Origin: Clostridiales bacterium
Lineage (GTDB): Bacteria > Bacillota > Clostridia > Saccharofermentanales > Saccharofermentanaceae
DNA: 64,000 bases
Reading direction: 5' to 3'
NCBI GenBank assembly: GCA_017451265.1
Contig: JAFSPU010000012.1
Coordinates: 248,001-312,000 of the forward strand
Shown: piece after piece, positions 57,970-64,000 of the stretch
Numbering within the stretch: position 1 is the first letter of the stretch
Layout: each line of letters opens with the position of its first letter
Notes under the pieces: generated by a model
Told to the model about the DNA's origin: nothing
Databases searched by the model: none
The model's input: only the letters and a program-made list of their open reading frames with translations
Program-made: the position numbers and the translations under genes

Positions 57970-60237
57970 ATGACAGCTAGAGATATACTTAATAAACTTA
58001 ATGATCAACAGAAGGCATCGCTTTTATGCGGTGCCGGATTTTTTTCTACGAGGCAGATTGTCGAAGAGGGGATAAAGCGCATGCAGTTCCTCGACGGTGG
58101 TACCGGCATGAACTTCGAGCAGCTGTTCGGAGATATATTCGTTAAGGAAGTTGTCGAAGAAGGATATACCCGTGAGCAGCTGGATCACGTTATCCATAAT
58201 TTCTATAAGCTTGATAATCTCACCGACGAAGAGAAGACATTAAGGGAAGAACTTTTCAAGAAGCTCACCGACTATACGGGCGGCTACGAGCCTCATCCCG
58301 GATGCTATCCTCCGGGAATACTTCTGGGGTCCACCTGGAACCCAGAGGTCGTTTATGAGAACGGCGAAGCGCTGGGACTTGAGGCCAGGATGTATAAGGT
58401 CTCATGTCTTCTGGGAACACCTAACGTTAACCTGTTAAGAGAGCCCAGGAACGGAAGATTCTTCGAAGGATATTCGGAGGACCCGCTTGTCGGAGGAATC
58501 CTGGGACGTGAGATGGTAAAGGGAGTTGAGTCACAGGGAGTGGCTGCCGATGTTAAGCACTATGCCGCCAACAACCTGGAGATCAACCGCTCGGGTATCG
58601 ATCAGAGGATCTCACAGCGCGCCCTTGAGGAGATGTATCTCCCCGCCTTCGAGAAGTGCATTAAGGCTGGTACCGCGACGGTCATGGCCGCGTACCCCAA
58701 GATCAACGGAGTGCACTGCACTGAGAATAAGTGGCTCCTGGAAGACGTATTAAGAGAACGCTGGGGTTTTGAAGGCCTGTGCATGACCGACTGGGGCGCA
58801 TGCACCGGTGACACCGGCGATTCCGCGGCGGCGGGCATAGATCTTTTCATGCCGGGTCCCTGGAATAAGGAAGACGAGATCCTGAAAGCTTTGGAGGACG
58901 GCAGGCTCACCCGCGAGGAACTCGATCAGGCCGCATTGCGCGTGATAGAGCTCGGCCTTAAGTACAACAAGAATGATGAGAAGTTCCCGATCCCGTACGA
59001 CGAGTACATTGAGAAGGGACGCAAGGCCTGCTACAGGGCGGATGCCGAGGGCATCGTCATGCTTAAGAATAAGGATAACCTTTTCCCGCTTGATGACATG
59101 AACAGGGTCTGCCTGTACGGCAGCGACACACTCCGCATATACGGTTCCGGAAGTGCGCAGGTAATTACCGACAGGGAGCCTTCACTTAAGGAAGTCTTCG
59201 GTGAGAATAAGGACGGAGATGTGGCTGTGGTAGTCATCTCGCTGCCGTCTGCAGAGGGCACTGACCGTAAGGATCTTAAGCTTCCCGATGAGTACAGAAG
59301 AGTCATAAGAGGACTCATAGATGACGGTCAATATAAGATCTGCCTCGTGCTTAATGTGCCGGGTCCCGTGGAGCTTACGGAGTTTATCGACGATATCGAT
59401 GCGGCGTTCCTGATCTACTATCCCGGCATGGAAGGCGCACGTGCGCTTTTCGACATCATGAGCGGCGCGGTCAATCCCTCGGGCAAGCTCACGGTCACAT
59501 TCCCCGAGCGTTATGAGGACACCCCGGCTTTTCTTGATTACCCTGACGGCTTCACATGCGTTTACGGCGAGGGCATCTATGTCGGCTACAGGGGCTACGA
59601 GAAAAGAAAGATAAAGCCGCTGTTCCCGTTCGGCTTCGGCCTGTCCTACACGAGCTTCGAGCTGGAGGACATGAGTACGGACAAGAGCGAGTATGCCATG
59701 GAAGATACCGTGAAGGTCAGCTTTAAGCTTACGAATACAGGTGACAGGGACGGCGCGCAGGTAGTGCAGCTGTATGTCGGCGACCCCGTCGCAATGCAGA
59801 GCAAGCCCGTCAAGGAGCTGCGTGCTTTCGGCAAGTACGAGCTTAAGGCAGGGGAGAGCCGTGAGCTTACGCTGTCGTTCAAGGTAAGCGACATCGGATC
59901 TTACAGCGACGATTACGGCAAGTTCCTCATAGAGGATGGTATGTATGACATCTACTTAGGCTTCGCGTCCGACGATATAAAGAAGACCTTGAGCTTCAGA
60001 CTGCGTGAGGGTTCACCTGAGCTTATGCTCGGAATTAACTCCAGAGCCATCGATATCATGTACAAGCCGGAGCTTCGTAAGGTCCTTGAGGAGGACATCA
60101 GAAGGACGGGCTCGGATATCCAGTCCCTGATCGATAATGAGCGTTATACTCCGAACGTGAGGATAAACGTCATATACGAGAATGCCGGTGAGTTTAATAA
60201 TTTTGTAAAAGAGTGCCACAACTATCTTAAAGAATAA
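57970..60237 (+). CDS. GH3 beta-glucosidase, standard domain order
   Basis: Glycoside hydrolase family 3, about 755 residues: barrel first (to about 345, with DVKHYAANN and nucleophile D274 in CMTDWGAC), then the alpha/beta sandwich (about 365-580) and a fibronectin III-like domain (about 590-690), plus a 60-residue tail. No signal peptide. Substrate may be a beta-glucoside or beta-xyloside; it cannot be told. The frame opens with GTG at 57961; ATG at 57970 behind GGCGGTG is preferred. It and the enzyme at 15379 are not close copies. Confidence 0.89.
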   Translation: MTARDILNKLNDQQKASLLCGAGFFSTRQIVEEGIKRMQFLDGGTGMNFEQLFGDIFVKEVVEEGYTREQLDHVIHNFYKLDNLTDEEKTLREELFKKLTDYTGGYEPHPGCYPPGILLGSTWNPEVVYENGEALGLEARMYKVSCLLGTPNVNLLREPRNGRFFEGYSEDPLVGGILGREMVKGVESQGVAADVKHYAANNLEINRSGIDQRISQRALEEMYLPAFEKCIKAGTATVMAAYPKINGVHCTENKWLLEDVLRERWGFEGLCMTDWGACTGDTGDSAAAGIDLFMPGPWNKEDEILKALEDGRLTREELDQAALRVIELGLKYNKNDEKFPIPYDEYIEKGRKACYRADAEGIVMLKNKDNLFPLDDMNRVCLYGSDTLRIYGSGSAQVITDREPSLKEVFGENKDGDVAVVVISLPSAEGTDRKDLKLPDEYRRVIRGLIDDGQYKICLVLNVPGPVELTEFIDDIDAAFLIYYPGMEGARALFDIMSGAVNPSGKLTVTFPERYEDTPAFLDYPDGFTCVYGEGIYVGYRGYEKRKIKPLFPFGFGLSYTSFELEDMSTDKSEYAMEDTVKVSFKLTNTGDRDGAQVVQLYVGDPVAMQSKPVKELRAFGKYELKAGESRELTLSFKVSDIGSYSDDYGKFLIEDGMYDIYLGFASDDIKKTLSFRLREGSPELMLGINSRAIDIMYKPELRKVLEEDIRRTGSDIQSLIDNERYTPNVRINVIYENAGEFNNFVKECHNYLKE

Positions 60238-60242
60238 TCGCG

Positions 60243-60278
60243 CGCATATAGTATAATTAGAATGAATAACTATGTGCG
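60243..60278. repeat. Inverted repeat spanning the start region of the rfb operon
   Basis: CGCATATAGT (60243-60252) and ACTATGTGCG (60269-60278): ten pairs with one mismatch in DNA. TATAAT (60252-60257) lies between the arms and the GGAGG site follows at 60278. Possibly an operator. Confidence 0.45.
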
Positions 60279-60289
60279 GAGGAAAACCC

Positions 60290-61069
60290 ATGAAGGTAGT
60301 TTTGCTTGCGGGCGGGTACGGAACCAGGATCTCCGAGGAGAGCGTTTACAGACCCAAGCCCATGGTAGAGATATGCGGTATGCCTATTCTTTGGCATATC
60401 ATGAAGTACTATTCTTCCTACGGATTCAATGACTTTATAATCTGCTGCGGCTATAAGCAGTACTTTATCAAGGAGTGGTTCGCGGATTATTATCTCCACA
60501 CTTCTGACGTTACTTTTGACTTTACTTCCGAGAATAAGATGATCGTCCATAAGACTCACACTGAGCCCTGGAAGGTCACGCTCGTCGATACGGGCCTTAA
60601 CACCATGACCGGCGGACGCATCAAGAGGGTTAAGGACTTCATCGGTGATGAGCCCTTCATGCTCACATATGGCGACGGCGTCAGCGACGTAGACCTTAAG
60701 GCTCTCGTTGATTTCCATAAGAGTAAGGGCCAGCTCGCCACCATCACGGCTGCCAAGGTAGGCCAGAGATTCGGCTGCATCGATATCGCAGACAACGGCA
60801 CCGTAACCAAGTTCAGAGAGAAGGCAGATCAGGACGGCACTGTAGTTAACGCAGGCTTCATGGTTCTCGAGCCTCAGGTAATAGACTACATCGACGGCGA
60901 TGAGGTTCCTTTCGAGAAGGCACCCCTGGAGAGGATCGCGGCTGAAGGCCAGCTCAATGCTTTCATTCATGAGGGCTTCTGGCAGTGCATGGACACCAAG
61001 CGTGACAAGGATCTTCTCGAGAAGCTTATTAAAGAGGGCAATGCACCCTGGATCAAGTGGGAGGACTGA
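60290..61069 (+). CDS. rfbF: Glucose-1-phosphate cytidylyltransferase
   Basis: Makes CDP-glucose from CTP and glucose-1-P, the first step to CDP-3,6-dideoxyhexoses. The 259 residues start MKVVLLAGGYGTRISEES (nucleotide-binding loop), followed by RPKPMVEICGMPILWHIMK and LTYGDGVSDVDL. GGAGG decides for ATG at 60290 over the upstream frame extension to 60272. rfbG follows after 2 nt. Confidence 0.94.
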   Translation: MKVVLLAGGYGTRISEESVYRPKPMVEICGMPILWHIMKYYSSYGFNDFIICCGYKQYFIKEWFADYYLHTSDVTFDFTSENKMIVHKTHTEPWKVTLVDTGLNTMTGGRIKRVKDFIGDEPFMLTYGDGVSDVDLKALVDFHKSKGQLATITAAKVGQRFGCIDIADNGTVTKFREKADQDGTVVNAGFMVLEPQVIDYIDGDEVPFEKAPLERIAAEGQLNAFIHEGFWQCMDTKRDKDLLEKLIKEGNAPWIKWED

Positions 61070-61071
61070 TT

Positions 61072-62130
61072 TTGACTGATCTTAGTTTCTGGAACGGCAA
61101 GAGGGTCTTCCTCACGGGACACACGGGCTTCAAGGGCTCGTGGATGAGCAGAATACTTGTAACACACGGCGCAGTGCTGACGGGCTTCTCACTTGAGGCT
61201 CCGACCGAGCCTAACCTTTTCGGCATGGCAGGGCTCGAAGACAAGATGACATCCGTTATCGGCGATATAAGAGACATCGATGCACTCAAGGCTGCATTCG
61301 AGAAGGCCGATCCCGAGATAGTTATCCACATGGCAGCACAGCCTATCGTAAGAGATTCCTACAAGGATCCCAGATACACATATGAGACTAACGTAATGGG
61401 CACTGTAAACATTCTCGAGTGCGTAAGAGCTTCTAAGAATGTGGTGTCATTCCTTAACGTAACTACCGACAAGGTATATCAGAACAATGAGTGGGTATGG
61501 GGTTACAGGGAGAATGAGCCCCTGGACGGCTTCGACCCTTATTCTAATTCCAAGTCCTGCAGCGAGCTCGTAACTCACAGCTATAAGAACTCGTTCTTCG
61601 CTTCCGAGGACGCACCTGCGATCTCCACAGCAAGAGCCGGTAACGTAATCGGCGGCGGTGACTTCGCGAATGACAGAATTATTCCCGACTGCGTAAGAGC
61701 GGCTTTAAGCGGACAGGATATCGTTGTAAGAAATCCTTATTCCACAAGACCTTATCAGCATGTGCTCGAGCCCGTGTTCGCATACCTTATGATCGCTCAG
61801 GCACAGTACGAGGATAAGACGAAGGCAGGCTGGTATAATGTCGGACCCGATGACTGCGACTGCGTATGCACAGGCGATATCGTAAACATGTTTGTAATCG
61901 GCTGGGGCGGCATAAAGAGAGTCGATAAGTCTGAAGCTAATGCTCCTCACGAGGCCAACTTCTTAAAGCTTGATTCCAGTAAGCTCAAGAAGACATTCGG
62001 CTGGCAGCCCCGCTGGCATATAGACGAAGCGGTAAGCCGCGTTATCGAGTGGACTAAGGTCTATGAGGCAGGCGCAGATATCCCCGCGGTTATGGATAAG
62101 CAGATAAACGATTACATCACGAAAGGATGA
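61072..62130 (+). CDS. rfbG: CDP-glucose 4,6-dehydratase
   Basis: NAD-dependent extended SDR, 352 residues: VFLTGHTGFKGSWMS (cofactor loop), LNVTTDKVYQN, YSNSKSCSELVT (YxxxK) and RAGNVIGGGDFANDRIIPD. It begins with TTG at 61072, seven nt after GGGAGG (61059-61064), which lies within the rfbF stop region; a GTG at 61057 upstream overlaps that site and is not used. Confidence 0.92.
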   Translation: MTDLSFWNGKRVFLTGHTGFKGSWMSRILVTHGAVLTGFSLEAPTEPNLFGMAGLEDKMTSVIGDIRDIDALKAAFEKADPEIVIHMAAQPIVRDSYKDPRYTYETNVMGTVNILECVRASKNVVSFLNVTTDKVYQNNEWVWGYRENEPLDGFDPYSNSKSCSELVTHSYKNSFFASEDAPAISTARAGNVIGGGDFANDRIIPDCVRAALSGQDIVVRNPYSTRPYQHVLEPVFAYLMIAQAQYEDKTKAGWYNVGPDDCDCVCTGDIVNMFVIGWGGIKRVDKSEANAPHEANFLKLDSSKLKKTFGWQPRWHIDEAVSRVIEWTKVYEAGADIPAVMDKQINDYITKG

Positions 62131-62137
62131 AAACATA

Positions 62138-63475
62138 ATGTTTGAGAACATGAATGAGCAGGAAGCAAGGGAGAAGATCCTCGAGCAGGTTAAGGAGTAT
62201 GCGGACAAGTTCCACGCAGTAAAGCCTTACAAGGAAGGCGACAGGATCCCTTATGCCAGAAGAGTATACGGTTCCGAGGAGATGGTTAATCTCGTAGATT
62301 CATCTCTCGAGTTCTGGCTCACATCTGGAAGATACACAGACGAGTTCGAGAAGAAGTTTGCGCAGTACCTGGGAGTAAAGTTCTGCTCTCTGGTTAACTC
62401 CGGTTCTTCCGCTAACCTCGGAGCTTTCATGGCTCTCACAAGCCCTCTTCTCAAGGACAGAAGAATCAAGAGAGGCGATGAGGTAATCACAGTTGCGGCA
62501 GGCTTCCCCACTACGGTTGCTCCTATCATCCAGTACGGTGCAGTGCCCGTATTCGTTGATGTTACGATCCCTCAGTACAACATCGATGTTACTAAGCTCG
62601 AGGAGGCTTTATCCCCCAAGACTAAGGCTGTCATGATCGCACATACACTCGGTAATCCGTTTGACCTCAAGGCTGTTAAGGAGTTCTGTACGAAGAACAA
62701 CCTCTGGCTTGTTGAGGATAACTGCGATGCATTAGGTTCCAAGTATACGATCGACGGCGAGGAGAAGTTCACGGGTACGATCGGTGATATCGGAACATCT
62801 TCCTTCTATCCTCCGCACCACATGACAATGGGTGAGGGCGGCGCTATCTACACAAACAACGCACTTCTTAACAAGTGCATCAGATCCATGAGAGACTGGG
62901 GAAGAGACTGCGTATGTCCTTCCGGAATGGATAACTTCTGCGGACACAGATTCGACGGTCAGTACGGACTTCTTCCCGCAGGCTACGATCACAAGTATGT
63001 TTACTCTCACTTCGGCTACAACCTCAAGGCCACAGACCTTCAGGCTGCAGTAGGATGCGCACAGATCGTTAAGTTCCCGTCTTTCGTAGAGAGAAGAAGA
63101 CATAACTTCGACAGACTCAAGGAAGGCCTTAAGGAGTGCGAGGATAAGCTGATCCTCCCTGAGGCTGCTCCTAATTCCAGACCTTCTTGGTTCGGCTTCA
63201 TGATGACAGTCAAGGAAGGTGTCGACAGAGTTAAGGTCGTTAAGTACATCGAGGAGCACGGCGTTCAGACAAGAAACCTCTTCGCAGGAAATCTTACAAA
63301 GCATCCCTGCTTCGATGAGTTAAGAGAAGCAGGCGAGGGTTACCGTATCGTCGGTGATCTTACCAACACAGACAGGATCATGAATGACACATTCTGGATC
63401 GGCGTTTATCCCGGCATGACAGACGAGATGATCGACTACATGATCAAGACGATCAAGGAAGCGCTTAATCAGTAA
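62138..63475 (+). CDS. rfbH: CDP-4-keto-6-deoxyglucose 3-dehydrase (E1)
   Basis: PMP- and [2Fe-2S]-dependent enzyme that removes the C3 hydroxyl; 445 residues. The usual PLP lysine is replaced by His in FYPPHHMTMGEGGA, the diagnostic change of E1. Cysteines around RDCVCPSGMDNFCGHR fit the iron-sulfur site. It needs a reductase partner (E3), which is not seen in the window. Confidence 0.93.
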   Translation: MFENMNEQEAREKILEQVKEYADKFHAVKPYKEGDRIPYARRVYGSEEMVNLVDSSLEFWLTSGRYTDEFEKKFAQYLGVKFCSLVNSGSSANLGAFMALTSPLLKDRRIKRGDEVITVAAGFPTTVAPIIQYGAVPVFVDVTIPQYNIDVTKLEEALSPKTKAVMIAHTLGNPFDLKAVKEFCTKNNLWLVEDNCDALGSKYTIDGEEKFTGTIGDIGTSSFYPPHHMTMGEGGAIYTNNALLNKCIRSMRDWGRDCVCPSGMDNFCGHRFDGQYGLLPAGYDHKYVYSHFGYNLKATDLQAAVGCAQIVKFPSFVERRRHNFDRLKEGLKECEDKLILPEAAPNSRPSWFGFMMTVKEGVDRVKVVKYIEEHGVQTRNLFAGNLTKHPCFDELREAGEGYRIVGDLTNTDRIMNDTFWIGVYPGMTDEMIDYMIKTIKEALNQ

Positions 63476-64000
63476 TGGAGAATTCGGAAACAATAGAGCG
63501 CAGGAACTGGTTCGAGAGGTTCGTGCTGTGGTGCATGAACCTTCTGCTGATGCCCTTCGGCAAAAAGCTTGAAGGACAGGCTGCCGAAGCATTCCTGCAG
63601 TTCGTAAAATTCGCCCTCGTAGGCGTTACGAACACAGTCGTCTCATACCTTATAAATGCGGCGACTCTTTTTATCCTGGACAAGTTCGGACTGTTCCCGA
63701 ACACCGACATCTACATCGGAAATACGGTTGCTTTCATCCTGAGCGTTCTGTGGGCATTCATGCTCAGCAACAAGTTCGTATTTAAAGAAGACGAGAGCAA
63801 GGAGAAGAGAGTCTGGTGGAAGACGCTTATCAAGACATATCTTGCTTATGCTTTCACGGGTCTCGGTCTTTCCAACCTGATCTCACATGTAGGTGTTAAT
63901 GTATTCCACTTAAGCAAATACATCCCGCCCCTCATCAACCTGGTAGTGGCGGTACCGATCAACTTCGTTCTTAACAAGTTCTGGGCTTACGGACAAAAGA
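63475..64000 (+). CDS. GtrA family membrane protein, cut by the window edge
   Basis: At least 175 residues, open to the right edge. It starts inside the rfbH stop (TAATG). Four membrane helices follow a charged N-terminus: FVKFALVGVTNTVVSYLIN, GNTVAFILSVLWAFMLSNKFVF, and two further ones ending PINFVLNKFWAYG, the GtrA plan. GtrA-like proteins help move lipid-linked sugars across the membrane in polysaccharide or teichoic acid glycosylation. It belongs to the rfb operon. Confidence 0.9.
   Translation, partial: MENSETIERRNWFERFVLWCMNLLLMPFGKKLEGQAAEAFLQFVKFALVGVTNTVVSYLINAATLFILDKFGLFPNTDIYIGNTVAFILSVLWAFMLSNKFVFKEDESKEKRVWWKTLIKTYLAYAFTGLGLSNLISHVGVNVFHLSKYIPPLINLVVAVPINFVLNKFWAYGQK

Noticed and set aside
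1..64000. Mobile elements, prophage, CRISPR arrays, tRNA and rRNA genes
   Set aside because: No transposase, integrase, repeat-spacer pattern, cloverleaf with CCA end or rRNA sequence was seen on reading both strands; composition and gene style are even throughout.

Overview
The window reads as a chromosomal segment of an anaerobic, saccharolytic Bacillota, most likely class Clostridia and of gut or rumen type. The signs are strong AGGAGG-type ribosome binding sites, some TTG and GTG starts, many AGA arginine codons, moderate GC, rubrerythrin, a Na+-pumping oxaloacetate decarboxylase, phosphotransacetylase plus butyrate kinase, FabK as the enoyl reductase, and cytoplasmic GH3 beta-glucosidases, one of them with the swapped domain order known from Ruminococcus and Butyrivibrio. 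The sequence alone does not allow a family or genus call. I see no rRNA, tRNA, CRISPR array, transposase, integrase or phage gene. The segment is dense core genome read mostly left to right; only four genes lie on the minus strand.

Layout. 0.1-6.5 kb: K+ uptake (trkA-trkH), a Na+/phosphate cotransporter with a PhoU-like tail, trmL, and a saccharopine-dehydrogenase-like protein. 6.5-10.8 kb: a five-gene regulator/ABC exporter/histidine kinase operon of the lantibiotic or peptide-antibiotic self-protection type. 10.9-15.3 kb: a PAS-GGDEF cyclase, a small minus-strand membrane protein, a fused phosphopentomutase-deoxyribose-phosphate aldolase, and a short DEAD-box helicase. 15.4-23.5 kb: inverted-domain GH3 enzyme, membrane proteins, HlyIII, buk-pta, and a DUF4214-amidase. 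23.6-27.1 kb: the oxaloacetate decarboxylase Na+ pump (alpha, gamma, biotin carrier, beta). 27.1-28.8 kb, minus strand: a double-glycine-leader peptide and a secreted papain-like lipoprotein. 28.9-34.4 kb: a radical SAM protein and the str operon (rpsL-rpsG-fusA-tuf). 34.5-36.3 kb: FIST-GGDEF. 36.4-42.9 kb: a diaminopimelate decarboxylase-type enzyme, then a XRE-cupin regulator with potABCD. 43-47.6 kb: proB, a DUF2975/XRE pair, a 7TM-PAS-GGDEF-EAL protein, and rubrerythrin. 47.7-52.5 kb: acyl-CoA synthetase, exonuclease III (minus strand), asparaginase, and a DUF4173-like membrane protein. 52.5-57.9 kb: the fatty acid operon fabH-K-D-G-F-Z. 58-64 kb: a second GH3 enzyme and the start of a surface-polysaccharide operon (rfbF-G-H-gtrA) for a CDP-3,6-dideoxyhexose; it runs off the right edge.

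How the parts fit. The metabolic genes suit a sugar fermenter: GH3 enzymes release glucose inside the cell, Pta and the Buk-type kinase make ATP from acyl-CoA, and the decarboxylase stores energy as a Na+ gradient that the Na+/Pi transporter can use. Three separate c-di-GMP proteins use three different sensor modules. Several promoters with 17-bp spacers can be read directly, some with palindromic operators.

The most notable points are the DeoB-DeoC fusion, a 38-bp promoter-upstream block shared 7.3 kb apart by the DUF2975/XRE pair and the DUF4173 gene, the double-glycine peptide next to a C1A lipoprotein, and a FabT-like palindrome on the fabH promoter.
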